From the NCBI GenBank assembly GCA_938091085.1, contig CALKOC010000017.1, positions 62,001 through 126,000 of the forward strand: a stretch of 64,000 bases of DNA, in the 5' to 3' direction. The first letter of the stretch is position 1. Each line of letters begins with the position of its first letter. Source of the stretch: an uncultured Alphaproteobacteria bacterium (GTDB lineage Bacteria > Pseudomonadota > Alphaproteobacteria > RS24). The translations under genes were made by a program, and so were the position numbers. The notes under the pieces are model-generated. The model did no database searches. It saw only the letters and a list, made by a program, of their open reading frames with translations, and was not told the origin of the DNA. Shown here piece after piece: positions 51,553 to 59,887 of this stretch.

Positions 51553-52221
51553 ATGACCCAACCAACTTTTATTGACGCTTTTACGCAACCCATAGAAATC
51601 AATCCATCTTCCACAGCCCTTATCGTAGTCGATATGCAAAATGCAACCGGCAACCGCACTATGGGGCTTGGGAAATTGCTCGCAGAGAGCGGAAAAGCAG
51701 AGCAAGCCAGTTACAGGTTTGACCGGATTGAGCAATTGCTCGTGCCGAATATTCAAAAACTCCTGACCGCATTTCGAGATAATAATTGGCCGGTTATTTA
51801 CGTAACATATGGCGCCGAAACGCCTGACGCCCATGATGTACCGCAACATATGAAGCCAATCGTGACCGCAACGAATAATATTGAAGGTCAGAAGGAACAT
51901 GAAATCGTTGCCGACTTAACGCCGCTCCCCAATGAGCCTGTACTCAACAAAACCACCATGGGTGCCTTTTGTTCAACCAAAATCGATACGGTGCTACGCG
52001 CCACCGGTGTTGATACGCTTGTCTGTGTTGGTGTATCGACCAATAATTGTGTCGGCATGACCGCCATGGAAGCCTGTGATCTCCAATATAAAGTTATTGT
52101 TGTGAGTGATGCTACGGGCACGGATAGTCAGGAAATGCAGGACAGCACCCAGACCATGCTCGGGCGATTATGGGCACGGATTATGACTACAGATGAAGTC
52201 GTTTCCACAGTAAAAAGTTAA
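51553..52221 (+). CDS. Isochorismatase-fold cysteine hydrolase
   Basis: 222 residues. Triad: Asp27 (ALIVVDMQNA), Lys133 (PVLNKTTMGAF) and Cys166 (GVSTNNCVGMTA), with the cis-peptide-type segment VSTNNCV. It resembles ureidoacrylate/biuret-type amidases and nicotinamidase-like enzymes in general layout, not true isochorismatases, which act in siderophore pathways absent here. Probably hydrolyses an amide or carbamoyl intermediate of the same pathway as the divergent amidase. The stop codon lies in the first copy of a 12-bp tandem duplication (52210-52233). Confidence 0.88.
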   Translation: MTQPTFIDAFTQPIEINPSSTALIVVDMQNATGNRTMGLGKLLAESGKAEQASYRFDRIEQLLVPNIQKLLTAFRDNNWPVIYVTYGAETPDAHDVPQHMKPIVTATNNIEGQKEHEIVADLTPLPNEPVLNKTTMGAFCSTKIDTVLRATGVDTLVCVGVSTNNCVGMTAMEACDLQYKVIVVSDATGTDSQEMQDSTQTMLGRLWARIMTTDEVVSTVKS

Positions 52222-52233
52222 GTAAAAAGTTAA
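52210..52233. repeat. 12-bp tandem duplication at the amidase stop codon
   Basis: GTAAAAAGTTAA occurs at 52210-52221 and again at 52222-52233. The first copy holds the stop codon, so the duplication leaves the protein unchanged. Confidence 0.85.
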
Positions 52234-52283
52234 ACTAAAGGTTCATCACCAAATATTTCGGAAAACCGTCATTTGAAACAATT

Positions 52284-52301
52284 ATGTCACAATCGTGTCA
52301 T
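52284..52301 (+). promoter_or_regulatory. PHO-box-like element before the arsenate-reductase-like gene
   Basis: ATGTCAC-AATC-GTGTCAT: two 7-base direct repeats with a 4-base spacer, as in PhoB sites (consensus CTGTCAT-N4-CTGTCAT). It lies about 90 bases before the start at 52394. Confidence 0.6.
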
Positions 52302-52393
52302 ATATATTCAAATCATTTGGTTTTATTTATCTCTACGGAACCAATAGGTGACGCACTTTAATGAGAGCAATAAACAGATTGGTCGGCATATCT

Positions 52394-52840
52394 ATGCATC
52401 ACATTCTTTTTATATGTACCGGCAATAGCTGCAGATCCATTCTGGCTGAGGCCTATGTAAATCACCATTTTAAACATATATGGCAAGCTTATAGCGCCGG
52501 TAGCAACCCGACAGGTGCTGTACACCCAATGGCTTTGGAAGTGCTGAAAGGCCGAGGCATTTGCGTCGAAGGCTACCATTCTAAAAACTGGAATGTCTTT
52601 GAACATCAAAACGGCACCTCCCCCGCAACTGCGATGGACTATATTGTGACGGTTTGTAATAATGCCGCCGGAGAGACTTGTCCTATCTGGCCAGGGCGTC
52701 CAGCTACACATCATTGGCCTTTCCCAGACCCCGCAAAATTTTCGGGAGACAGAGCCTCTACCCGACAATATTTTGAGGGTGTTTACGACATAATTAGTCA
52801 TAAAATTGATGATGAATTAACATCCGGGCTGAAAAGTTAA
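52394..52840 (+). CDS. Arsenate reductase-like low-molecular-weight phosphatase
   Basis: 148 residues from the ATG at 52394 (MHHILFICTGNSCRS); an upstream ATG (52361) would add 11 residues without family support. The P-loop CTGNSCR (C-x5-R, residues 8-14) is shared by LMW tyrosine phosphatases and thioredoxin-linked ArsC, and FPDPAKFSGD carries the Asp-Pro acid loop. The neighbouring aquaporin favours arsenate reduction: arsenate to arsenite, then channel-mediated exit. The extra ArsC Cys are not clearly assigned. The PHO-box upstream suggests phosphate-starvation control. Confidence 0.87.
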   Translation: MHHILFICTGNSCRSILAEAYVNHHFKHIWQAYSAGSNPTGAVHPMALEVLKGRGICVEGYHSKNWNVFEHQNGTSPATAMDYIVTVCNNAAGETCPIWPGRPATHHWPFPDPAKFSGDRASTRQYFEGVYDIISHKIDDELTSGLKS

Positions 52841-52872
52841 AGCCACTATAAAAGTTGAAGAAAGTCATCATA

Positions 52873-53541
52873 ATGATCTTTGATACGCGCAAACTTGCCA
52901 GCGAATTTATCGGCACCCTATTTCTCGTTGCAACAGTTGTTGGGTCGGGAATCATGGCCGAGTCACTTTCTGGGGGGAATGCGGCAGTGGCCTTACTCGG
53001 CAATACACTGGCCACGGCAGGTATACTTTATGTGCTTATAACTTGTTTAGGGCCAGTTTCAGGCGCCCATTTTAACCCGGCAGTCAGTTTTGTATTCTGC
53101 CTTAAAGGAGAACTCGTCCCAGAGCATTGCACTCAATATATTATTTTTCAGTGTCTCGGGGCGATGGCGGGGGTCATGCTCGCCCATGCCATGTTCGATC
53201 AAAGCCTGATACAGGCTGGTGTCAAAATTCGTTTTGGCAGCAATATATGGCTCTCGGAGGGTGTCGCGACTTTCGGCCTTATCGCAACGATACTAACAGG
53301 TCTTCGTCATAAACCTGAAAGTGTCGCAAGTCTGGTCAGCCTTTATATCACAGCGGGTTACTGGTTCACTTCATCGACGAGTTTTGCTAATCCGGCGGTA
53401 ACATTGGGGCGAAGCTTTACGGATAGCTTTTCAGGCATAAGACTTTCCGACATGCCTTTTTTTGTGGTTACTCAGTTTTTAGGCGCAGCACTCGCTTATT
53501 ATTTGGTGAGAAAATTATTGTCGAAAAAACACTCTCAATAA
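52873..53541 (+). CDS. Aquaporin-family channel (AqpS-like, probable arsenite efflux)
   Basis: 222 residues from the ATG at 52873; an in-frame TTG at 52855 is less likely. Six membrane helices and the two MIP-family half-helices, each with NPA: GAHFNPAVSFVF and SFANPAVTLGRSF. The Arg of the selectivity filter follows the second box. In rhizobia an aquaglyceroporin (AqpS) next to ArsC lets arsenite leave the cell. Here it follows the ArsC-like gene by 32 bases, the same pairing, which supports the function. No ArsR is visible. Confidence 0.88.
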   Translation: MIFDTRKLASEFIGTLFLVATVVGSGIMAESLSGGNAAVALLGNTLATAGILYVLITCLGPVSGAHFNPAVSFVFCLKGELVPEHCTQYIIFQCLGAMAGVMLAHAMFDQSLIQAGVKIRFGSNIWLSEGVATFGLIATILTGLRHKPESVASLVSLYITAGYWFTSSTSFANPAVTLGRSFTDSFSGIRLSDMPFFVVTQFLGAALAYYLVRKLLSKKHSQ

Positions 53542-53562
53542 GTGTCTTATTTAACTTTGGAT

Positions 53563-53580
53563 TTGTCACAAATCTGTAAC
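53563..53580 (+). promoter_or_regulatory. PHO-box-like element before plcP
   Basis: TTGTCAC-AAAT-CTGTAAC, two 7-base repeats with spacer AAAT, very close to the PhoB consensus. It ends 22 bases before the plcP ATG; if PhoB recruits RNA polymerase as usual, transcription would begin almost at the start codon. Confidence 0.7.
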
Positions 53581-53602
53581 TGAATCCCATTACGTCAAAG
53601 AC

Positions 53603-54433
53603 ATGGTTGATTCGTATTTGTCTTTTATTAGTAATGATCAAGTTGTACCGACTAAGTATCGTACAATTTGGATCTCAGATATTCACCTCGGCACTGCAGG
53701 ATGCAAGGCGCCTATCCTGCTTGATTTTCTTAAACACACCGAAGCAGACACAATTTATCTTGTTGGCGATATTATTGATGGCTGGCGGCTTAAAAAGAAA
53801 TTTTTCTGGCCGCAAAGCCATAATGATGTGATTCAAAAAATTCTCAGAAAAGCGCGAAAAGGAACACGGGTTGTTTACGTGCCTGGTAATCATGATGAAG
53901 GCGCGCGCCAGTTTGTAAATATGAAATTTGGCGACATCGAAATTCTTGATGAGGCTTTTCACGAAACTTTAGACGGCAAGCGTCTCTGGGTTGTTCATGG
54001 CGATAAGTTTGATGGCATTATGCAACATGCACGCTGGGTGGCTCATATAGGTGATTTTGCATATACGATGCTTTTAATCATCAATAATCACCTCAATGCC
54101 ACAAGGCGATTTTTTAAGCTTCCCTATTGGTCGCTGTCACAATATCTCAAGCATAAAGTTAAAGGTGCCGTTTCATTTATTAGTACGTATGAAAAAGTAA
54201 TGGTCACGCAAACTAAACGTAAAGGGTGCGATGGTGTAGTGTGTGGTCATATTCACAAGGCTGAAATACGCGACATTGATGGCATTCTTTATGCAAATGA
54301 TGGTGATTGGGTGGAGTCCATGTCGGCTCTTGTTGAACATGATGATGGTCGTCTGGAAATTATCTATTGGGATCACCTTATAGAAAGCTTGTCTGATGAT
54401 GAAGACCTGCCAGAAAAGGCACTAGCAAGTTAA
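53603..54433 (+). CDS. plcP: PlcP-type metallophosphoesterase (phospholipase C for lipid remodelling)
   Basis: 276 residues, calcineurin-like fold. Metal motifs WISDIHLGT, VGDIIDGWRL, VPGNHDEGA, VVHGDKFDGI and VCGHIHKAE. Often labelled UDP-2,3-diacylglucosamine hydrolase (LpxH), but the sequence RYRTIWISDIHLGTxGCKA and HTEADTIYLVGDIIDGWRL is that of PlcP, which removes the head group of phospholipids to give diacylglycerol during phosphate starvation. The adjacent glycosyltransferase gene (2-base gap) and PHO-box support this. Confidence 0.88.
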   Translation: MVDSYLSFISNDQVVPTKYRTIWISDIHLGTAGCKAPILLDFLKHTEADTIYLVGDIIDGWRLKKKFFWPQSHNDVIQKILRKARKGTRVVYVPGNHDEGARQFVNMKFGDIEILDEAFHETLDGKRLWVVHGDKFDGIMQHARWVAHIGDFAYTMLLIINNHLNATRRFFKLPYWSLSQYLKHKVKGAVSFISTYEKVMVTQTKRKGCDGVVCGHIHKAEIRDIDGILYANDGDWVESMSALVEHDDGRLEIIYWDHLIESLSDDEDLPEKALAS

Positions 54434-54435
54434 GT

Positions 54436-55506
54436 ATGAAAATTCTAATAATCACCGACGCTTGGTTCCCTCAGGTAAATGGCGTTGTTCGCACGTTGTT
54501 TAAAACCTGCGAATGCCTAATTGCCGCCGGACATGAGGTAGACATGGTCACACCGGAACGTTTTTTCTCCGTTCCTTTGCCAAGTTATCCTGAAATACGA
54601 ATTGCCCCTTTTGCAAATTCTGCCGTGCGTCAAAAAATTAAGGAATATGCGCCAGATGCGCTTCATATCGCAACAGAAGGACCTCTCGGCCTTGCCGCCC
54701 GTCGCTATGCGGTCAAAATAGATATGCCTTTCACAACCGCCTATCACACGCGGTTTCCAGAATATATTAAAGCCCGAACAGGTATCCCGCTGCGTGTCAG
54801 CTATGCATTTTTGCGTTGGTTTCATAAAAAATCAGAAAGAGTCATGGTGCCAACACCAACGGTAGTCGAAGCCCTAAAGGATTGGTGTATTGGCAATCCT
54901 GTTTTATGGCCTCGCGGCGTAGATTTAGATCTTTTCAGCCCCGGTAAAGTTTCATTTCCAAGCAAAAACAGCCCTGTATACCTCTCTGTCGGCAGAGTTG
55001 CTGTAGAAAAAAATTTAGAAGCTTTTCTTTCACTTGATTTGAAGGGTGAAAAATGGGTCGTCGGGGATGGCCCAGATTTGGAATCTCTCAAGAAAAAATA
55101 CCCAAATGTGACGTTTTTTGGTATGAAATCAATGGAAGAACTGCCTGATTACTACAGATCTGCTGATGTTTTTGTATTTCCCAGTAAAACCGACACATTT
55201 GGGCTTGTCATGCTTGAGGCAATGGGCTGCGGATTACCCGTTGCCGCATATCCAGTAGATGGCCCGATTGATGTGTTAGGAAACACCAAATCTGCGGTCA
55301 TGGACGGTGATTTAAAAAAAGCCTGTGAGACAGCTGTACATATTTCCAAAAAATCGGCGCGGAAATATGCCGAAAACTTTAGTTGGCAGACAGCGACAGA
55401 GATTTTCGTTTCACATCTTGTAACCTGCAAGAAAAATCAAACTGAACCCGACCAAGAAAAAAGCAGTGAAAACTTATTGGATTTCAAACTATCCACCAAA
55501 GTGTAA
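54436..55506 (+). CDS. GT4-family glycosyltransferase, probable diacylglycerol glycosyltransferase (Agt-like)
   Basis: 356 residues, GT-B fold. N-terminal Gly-rich start (TDAWFPQVNGVVRTL), donor-site segment EKNLEAFL, and the C-terminal E-x7-E motif in TDTFGLVMLEAMGCGLPVAA. It follows plcP by 2 bases, the plcP-agt arrangement described in marine alphaproteobacteria, where the enzyme adds a sugar (glucose or glucuronate) to the diacylglycerol made by PlcP, replacing phospholipid with glycolipid. Sugar specificity is not readable. Related in sequence to SqdX-like transferases. Confidence 0.87.
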   Translation: MKILIITDAWFPQVNGVVRTLFKTCECLIAAGHEVDMVTPERFFSVPLPSYPEIRIAPFANSAVRQKIKEYAPDALHIATEGPLGLAARRYAVKIDMPFTTAYHTRFPEYIKARTGIPLRVSYAFLRWFHKKSERVMVPTPTVVEALKDWCIGNPVLWPRGVDLDLFSPGKVSFPSKNSPVYLSVGRVAVEKNLEAFLSLDLKGEKWVVGDGPDLESLKKKYPNVTFFGMKSMEELPDYYRSADVFVFPSKTDTFGLVMLEAMGCGLPVAAYPVDGPIDVLGNTKSAVMDGDLKKACETAVHISKKSARKYAENFSWQTATEIFVSHLVTCKKNQTEPDQEKSSENLLDFKLSTKV

Positions 55507-55532
55507 TGACGCCAGAAAAGCCTTAAACTCGC

Positions 55533-55560
55533 TTGACTTGGCAAGGTGGAAATGTATATT
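55533..55560 (+). promoter_or_regulatory. Predicted sigma-70 promoter of rplU-rpmA
   Basis: TTGACT (55533-55538), 16-base spacer, TATATT (55555-55560), about 90 bases before the rplU start. It is the best -35/-10 pair in this gap; the -35 is one mismatch from TTGACA. Confidence 0.6.
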
Positions 55561-55598
55561 GCGCATCTAATTGTGCGGTTATGCATCGCGCAGTGTTT

Positions 55599-55632
55599 CT
55601 GCCTATCTAAGGGTTAATTTTCTGATAGGCAG
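55599..55632 (+). promoter_or_regulatory. Inverted repeat in the rplU leader
   Basis: CTGCCTATC (55599-55607) and GATAGGCAG (55624-55632) are a perfect 9-bp inverted repeat with a 16-base loop, about 20 bases before the rplU start codon. It lies within the presumed leader mRNA and could give an autoregulatory hairpin. Confidence 0.5.
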
Positions 55633-55652
55633 CCTATTTAAGGATGAAGATA

Positions 55653-56039
55653 ATGTATGCCGTAATTCGGTCCGGTGGAAAACAATACCGGGTAGCTAAA
55701 GACGATGTTTTGGAACTGGAACGCCTTGATGGTGAGGCCGGTGACAAAATCAAGCTGGATGAAGTTCTGATGATTGGCGAAGCCGGTAAATCTCCTACAA
55801 TCGGAGATCCACTTGTGAGCGGCGCCAGCGTCACGCTTGAAGTTCTCGACCAGGTTCGTGGTGACAAAATTGATGTGATTAAATTCAAACGCCGTAAGAA
55901 CTACCATCGTCAACTCGGTCACAAACAGCAACTCACAAAGGTTAAGATTTCAGCAATAAGCAAATCAGCGAGCAAAGCTAAAGCTGCTGACAAAACTAGT
56001 GCAGAAACCTCATCCGACGCACAAGCTGATAAGGAGTAA
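55653..56039 (+). CDS. rplU: 50S ribosomal protein L21
   Basis: 128 residues from the ATG at 55653 ([14 protein letters not shown]), which has an AAGGA 8 bases upstream; the ATG at 55644 overlaps that sequence and is not used. Conserved segments: [12 protein letters not shown] and [22 protein letters not shown]. An Ala/Ser/Lys-rich tail of about 25 residues is longer than in E. coli. First gene of rplU-rpmA, 5-base gap to rpmA. Confidence 0.97.
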   Translation: MYAVIRSGGKQYRVAKDDVLELERLDGEAGDKIKLDEVLMIGEAGKSPTIGDPLVSGASVTLEVLDQVRGDKIDVIKFKRRKNYHRQLGHKQQLTKVKISAISKSASKAKAADKTSAETSSDAQADKE

Positions 56040-56044
56040 TTGAT

Positions 56045-56317
56045 ATGGCTACTAAAAAAGCAGGTGGCTCATCCCGTAACGGTCGCGATAGTGCCGGCCG
56101 ACGCCTCGGCGTAAAAAAATTCGGCGGGGAGCATGTTATCCCTGGAAATATCATTATTCGTCAGCGCGGCACCAAATGGCATCCCGGTGACAATGTTGGC
56201 ATTGGTAAAGACCACACAATTTTTGCCCTGACTGAGGGTAAGGTTAGTTTCTCCAAATCAACCGGAGACCGGACCTATGTGTCTGTTGACACAGCACCGG
56301 AGAGCCCTGCGGAATAA
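56045..56317 (+). CDS. rpmA: 50S ribosomal protein L27
   Basis: 90 residues: [40 protein letters not shown] and GRDHTIF-like [17 protein letters not shown]27 lies at the peptidyl-transferase centre. The N-terminus is the direct Ala-Thr-Lys-Lys form without the cleaved extension seen in Firmicutes. A terminator follows at 56348. Confidence 0.97.
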   Translation: MATKKAGGSSRNGRDSAGRRLGVKKFGGEHVIPGNIIIRQRGTKWHPGDNVGIGKDHTIFALTEGKVSFSKSTGDRTYVSVDTAPESPAE

Positions 56318-56347
56318 AGTAACGCGGCTATACGACCTAAGTGTTTT

Positions 56348-56376
56348 AAAGGGAGATCGCCGTATCTCCCTTTTTT
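56348..56376 (+). terminator. Rho-independent terminator after rpmA
   Basis: AAAGGGAGAT (56348-56357) pairs with ATCTCCCTTT (56364-56373), 6-base loop, followed by a run of T. It separates the ribosomal genes from obgE. Confidence 0.92.
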
Positions 56377-56408
56377 ATTTTCTGGACAAAACTGTATAAT
56401 AAATTGTT

Positions 56409-57437
56409 ATGAAATTTCTTGATCAAGCCAAAGTATTTATAAGGTCCGGTGACGGCGGCGCAGGGTGCATTAGTTTCCGGCGCGAAAAGTATGTTGAATT
56501 TGGCGGCCCTGACGGCGGCGATGGCGGCTGTGGCGGAGATGTCATTGTCAGATGTGTAGACGGCCTGAACACATTGATTGACTACAGATATCAGCAACAT
56601 TTCAAAGCAGGTACCGGCACCCATGGTATGGGTAAAAACCGCACCGGCGCAGATGGCCCCGATAAAATTTTGAAAGTACCGGTCGGTACACAGATTTTTG
56701 CAGAGGATGGAAAAACACTTATTGGGGATTTAACCGAAATAGGCGACGAGATTGTTCTGGCTAAAGGTGGTAATGGCGGTTTTGGCAATGCGCGCTTTAA
56801 GGGGCCGGTTAATCAGTCCCCCCGTCATGCAAATCCTGGCCTAGCTGGACGGGAAGCTTGGATATGGTTGCGTATGAAACTCATCGCCGATGCTGGGCTG
56901 GTTGGGCTACCTAATGCTGGTAAGTCAACTTTTTTGGCCTCAGTCAGCCGCGCCAAGCCAAAAATTGCTGATTATCCATTTACGACCCTTCATCCGAATC
57001 TCGGTGTTGTCGCAGTAAAGGGAAATGAATTTGTCATTGCGGATATCCCCGGCCTCATTGAAGGTGCAAGCGAAGGCGCCGGGTTGGGGCATAGATTTCT
57101 TAGTCATGTCGAGAGATGCGAGATACTTTTGCATCTGGTCGATGCATCACAAGATGATGTCGTCGGGGACTGGAAAACAATTCGAGATGAAATTGCCGCC
57201 TATGAGAATGGTTTGACGGATAAAAAGGAAATCCTAGCACTGAATAAATGTGATTTGATTGACCCTGAAATATTGAAGGAAAAGCAATCAGCACTTTCTA
57301 AAGCCAGCGGCAAAGACGTAAAGTTAATTTCTGGAGCAACAGGCGATGGCGTTAAGAAAGTTCTGTCGGATATTCTAGAGCATGTTTCACAAAGAAATAC
57401 TGCTATAGACCTTCAAAGTGAAAGCTGGCAACCTTAA
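56409..57437 (+). CDS. obgE: GTPase ObgE/CgtA
   Basis: 342 residues. Gly-rich Obg domain ([31 protein letters not shown]) then the G domain: Walker [11 protein letters not shown], switch [13 protein letters not shown]3 [17 protein letters not shown]4 LNKCDL and G5 SGATGDG. Essential 50S-assembly GTPase linked to ribosome maturation and stress. The C-terminal OCT domain is absent or minimal, as in other alphaproteobacteria. Start follows its terminator by about 30 bases. Confidence 0.96.
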   Translation: MKFLDQAKVFIRSGDGGAGCISFRREKYVEFGGPDGGDGGCGGDVIVRCVDGLNTLIDYRYQQHFKAGTGTHGMGKNRTGADGPDKILKVPVGTQIFAEDGKTLIGDLTEIGDEIVLAKGGNGGFGNARFKGPVNQSPRHANPGLAGREAWIWLRMKLIADAGLVGLPNAGKSTFLASVSRAKPKIADYPFTTLHPNLGVVAVKGNEFVIADIPGLIEGASEGAGLGHRFLSHVERCEILLHLVDASQDDVVGDWKTIRDEIAAYENGLTDKKEILALNKCDLIDPEILKEKQSALSKASGKDVKLISGATGDGVKKVLSDILEHVSQRNTAIDLQSESWQP

Positions 57438-57451
57438 CGCTCATAATTAAG

Positions 57452-58621
57452 ATGAATACACAGACACAACATAAGACAGCCACAACGCTGACACAGGCCA
57501 AGAGACTGATTGTAAAAGTTGGTTCGTCATTGCTCATGCAGGGCAAAGACGGCACGCTTAACACAGCCTGGATGGCAACACTTGGCGAGGATCTCGCCGC
57601 TGCACGAGCCCGTGGACAAGACGTTATTCTTGTATCTTCAGGTGCCATCGCGCTGGGGCGTGGATGCCTTGGTCTCTCGGATGCACCTTTATCTTTGGAA
57701 CAAAGTCAGGCAGCCGCAGCCGCAGGACAAATTTCTCTGGCACATGCTTGGCAAGAAGCCCTGAGACCGCAAGGTATGACGATTGCACAGATACTCCTCA
57801 CACTCGAAGATACCGAACAAAGACGCCGATATCTAAATGCCAGAAGCACACTCAATGCTTTGCTGAATTTGGGCGCTGTGCCTGTAATCAATGAAAATGA
57901 TACTGTCGCAACACAAGAAATTCGTTATGGCGATAATGATCGGTTGGCGGCGCGTGTGACAAGTATGGTCTCGGGGGATTGTCTGGTCTTGCTATCCGAT
58001 ATTGACGGTCTTTATAGCGATGCTGACCGCATTGGTGACGCAGAGGCGCATATTGCGGAAATACCTGACATTACAAACGAAGTGCTTGCTATGGCGGGTG
58101 AAAATGCCGGACATTTTGGAAGCGGCGGCATGAAAACCAAGCTAGAAGCTGCACGCATCGCAACCGATGCCGGTGCCTCCATGATACTCGCCAGTGGGCG
58201 GGAGGCAAACCCCATACGCAATATTTTGGACGGGAATGGCAAAAGCACACTCTTCGGCACGAAAGCAAGCCCACGCACAGCCCGAAAGGACTGGATTGCT
58301 GCCAGCCTTCAACTTGGCGGGTATGTCCATATAGATGAAGGCGCGGTCAAGGCCTTGCAAGGCGGGAAAAGTCTATTGCCGATTGGAATAAAAAGTATCT
58401 CAGGAGACTTTGAAAGAGGTGATTGTGTTGCCATACTAGGTCCAGATAAATCTGAAATTGCGCGTGGTCTAGTGGAACATTCATCAGTGTCAGCCTTAAA
58501 TATTATCGGTAAGCAGACCGCTGAAATCATTAATGAGCTATCTTATGACGGTCGAACCGAAATGGTACATAGAGACAATCTGGTCATGACACAAAATCGA
58601 GGAGGCGAATATGACGCTTAA
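57452..58621 (+). CDS. proB: Glutamate 5-kinase
   Basis: 389 residues. First step of proline synthesis, gamma-glutamyl phosphate from glutamate and ATP. Amino-acid-kinase domain with KVGSSLLMQ, SSGAIALGRG, INENDTVATQEIRYGDNDRLAARV and GSGGMKTKLEAARIA; a C-terminal PUA domain (LLPIGIKSISGDFERGDCVAI) follows. It overlaps proA by 11 bases, so the two are translated together. Confidence 0.97.
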   Translation: MNTQTQHKTATTLTQAKRLIVKVGSSLLMQGKDGTLNTAWMATLGEDLAAARARGQDVILVSSGAIALGRGCLGLSDAPLSLEQSQAAAAAGQISLAHAWQEALRPQGMTIAQILLTLEDTEQRRRYLNARSTLNALLNLGAVPVINENDTVATQEIRYGDNDRLAARVTSMVSGDCLVLLSDIDGLYSDADRIGDAEAHIAEIPDITNEVLAMAGENAGHFGSGGMKTKLEAARIATDAGASMILASGREANPIRNILDGNGKSTLFGTKASPRTARKDWIAASLQLGGYVHIDEGAVKALQGGKSLLPIGIKSISGDFERGDCVAILGPDKSEIARGLVEHSSVSALNIIGKQTAEIINELSYDGRTEMVHRDNLVMTQNRGGEYDA

Positions 58622-59885
58622 CACTTCACTTGAAGAAACAATGAATGCCATGGGCGCACAAGCCGCTATAGCGGCGCGTGAACTGGGTAGAGCTACCACA
58701 GAGCAAAAAAATAAAGCCCTCATTGCAGCCGCACAGAATTTACGGAGCCAAACTGAAGAGCTCCTCGCGGCCAATAGGCTGGATATGGATATTGCCAAGG
58801 AAGCAGGCCTTAATAATGCCCGTCTGGATCGAATTGCTCTAGATGCAGGACGTGTAGAAGGTATCGCTAAGGCATTGGAAGATGTTGCAGCCCTGCCCGA
58901 CCCTGTAGGCGATGTGATGGCACGCTGGGATCGTCCAAACGGGCTCGATATTTCTCGCGTGCGTGTGCCTTTGGGGGTAATCGGGGTGATTTACGAAAGC
59001 CGCCCGAATGTGACCGCTGATGCTGCCGCCCTGTGCCTGAAGTCGGGCAATGCAGTTATTCTGCGCGGCAGTTCTGAAATTCAAAACTCAGCAAAAGCTG
59101 TTGCGGCCTGTTTTGATGCCGCGCTTGAAGGTGTTGGCTTACCCAAGACATGCGTCCAGCTCGTTCCCACCCCTGATAGAGAAGCCGTTGGCATGATGCT
59201 GGCAGGCCTTGAGGGGACGATTGATGTGATTGTTCCACGGGGCGGTAAAAGCCTTGTAGAACGGGTTCAAAACGATGCCCGTGTTCCTGTCTTCTCTCAT
59301 CTTGATGGCATTTGTCATACCTATATTCATGCCTCCGCTGATCTTGAAATGGCAAAAGACATAACGTTAAATGCTAAATTGCGTCGGACAGGTATTTGCG
59401 GTGCTACTGAGACCTTACTCGTCGACCGCCAATGCGCCGATACGCACTTAAAGCCACTGGTTGAAGCGTTGCTGGATGAAGGCTGCGAAGTCCGCGGTGA
59501 TGAAGATGTTGCCGCCGTGGATAAGCGTGTTGTCATGGCGACAGCACAGGATTGGGATACTGAATATCTCGACAGTATTATTTCCGTCAAACTCATCGAA
59601 GGGGTGGAAGACGCCATTTCCCATATTGCGATACATGGATCTGGACACACAGAAGCAATCATTTCAGAAGATGCATCTGCCGCTGAAGCCTATCTTAATG
59701 GTGTTGACAGCGCGATTGTCATGCACAACGCCTCAACTCAATTTGCTGATGGTGGTGAATTTGGCATGGGTGCTGAAATTGGTATCGCTACGGGACGCTT
59801 TCATGCGCGAGGCCCTGTCGGGTTAGAACAACTGACAACGTTTAAATATCAGGTGCGAGGCAGCGGGCAAACACGCCCCCGATAG
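58611..59885 (+). CDS. proA: Glutamate-5-semialdehyde dehydrogenase (gamma-glutamyl phosphate reductase)
   Basis: 424 residues, aldehyde-dehydrogenase fold. Second step of proline synthesis. Motifs: VRVPLGVIGVIYESRPNVT, ALCLKSGNAVILRGSSE, PRGGKSLVERV, the HLDGICHTYIH segment and the catalytic-Cys segment LRRTGICGATETLLV. The C-terminal GAEIGIATGRFHARGPVG is complete. Overlaps proB. Confidence 0.97.
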   Translation: MTLNTSLEETMNAMGAQAAIAARELGRATTEQKNKALIAAAQNLRSQTEELLAANRLDMDIAKEAGLNNARLDRIALDAGRVEGIAKALEDVAALPDPVGDVMARWDRPNGLDISRVRVPLGVIGVIYESRPNVTADAAALCLKSGNAVILRGSSEIQNSAKAVAACFDAALEGVGLPKTCVQLVPTPDREAVGMMLAGLEGTIDVIVPRGGKSLVERVQNDARVPVFSHLDGICHTYIHASADLEMAKDITLNAKLRRTGICGATETLLVDRQCADTHLKPLVEALLDEGCEVRGDEDVAAVDKRVVMATAQDWDTEYLDSIISVKLIEGVEDAISHIAIHGSGHTEAIISEDASAAEAYLNGVDSAIVMHNASTQFADGGEFGMGAEIGIATGRFHARGPVGLEQLTTFKYQVRGSGQTRPR

Positions 59886-59887
59886 GA

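Noticed and set aside
50877-52221. Call of the two amidases as isochorismatases
   Set aside because: No siderophore or isochorismate genes are present; the cysteine-hydrolase triad and context fit amide or carbamoyl hydrolysis.
53603-54433. Call as LpxH (UDP-2,3-diacylglucosamine hydrolase)
   Set aside because: The sequence pattern, the adjacent glycosyltransferase and the PHO-box fit PlcP better.
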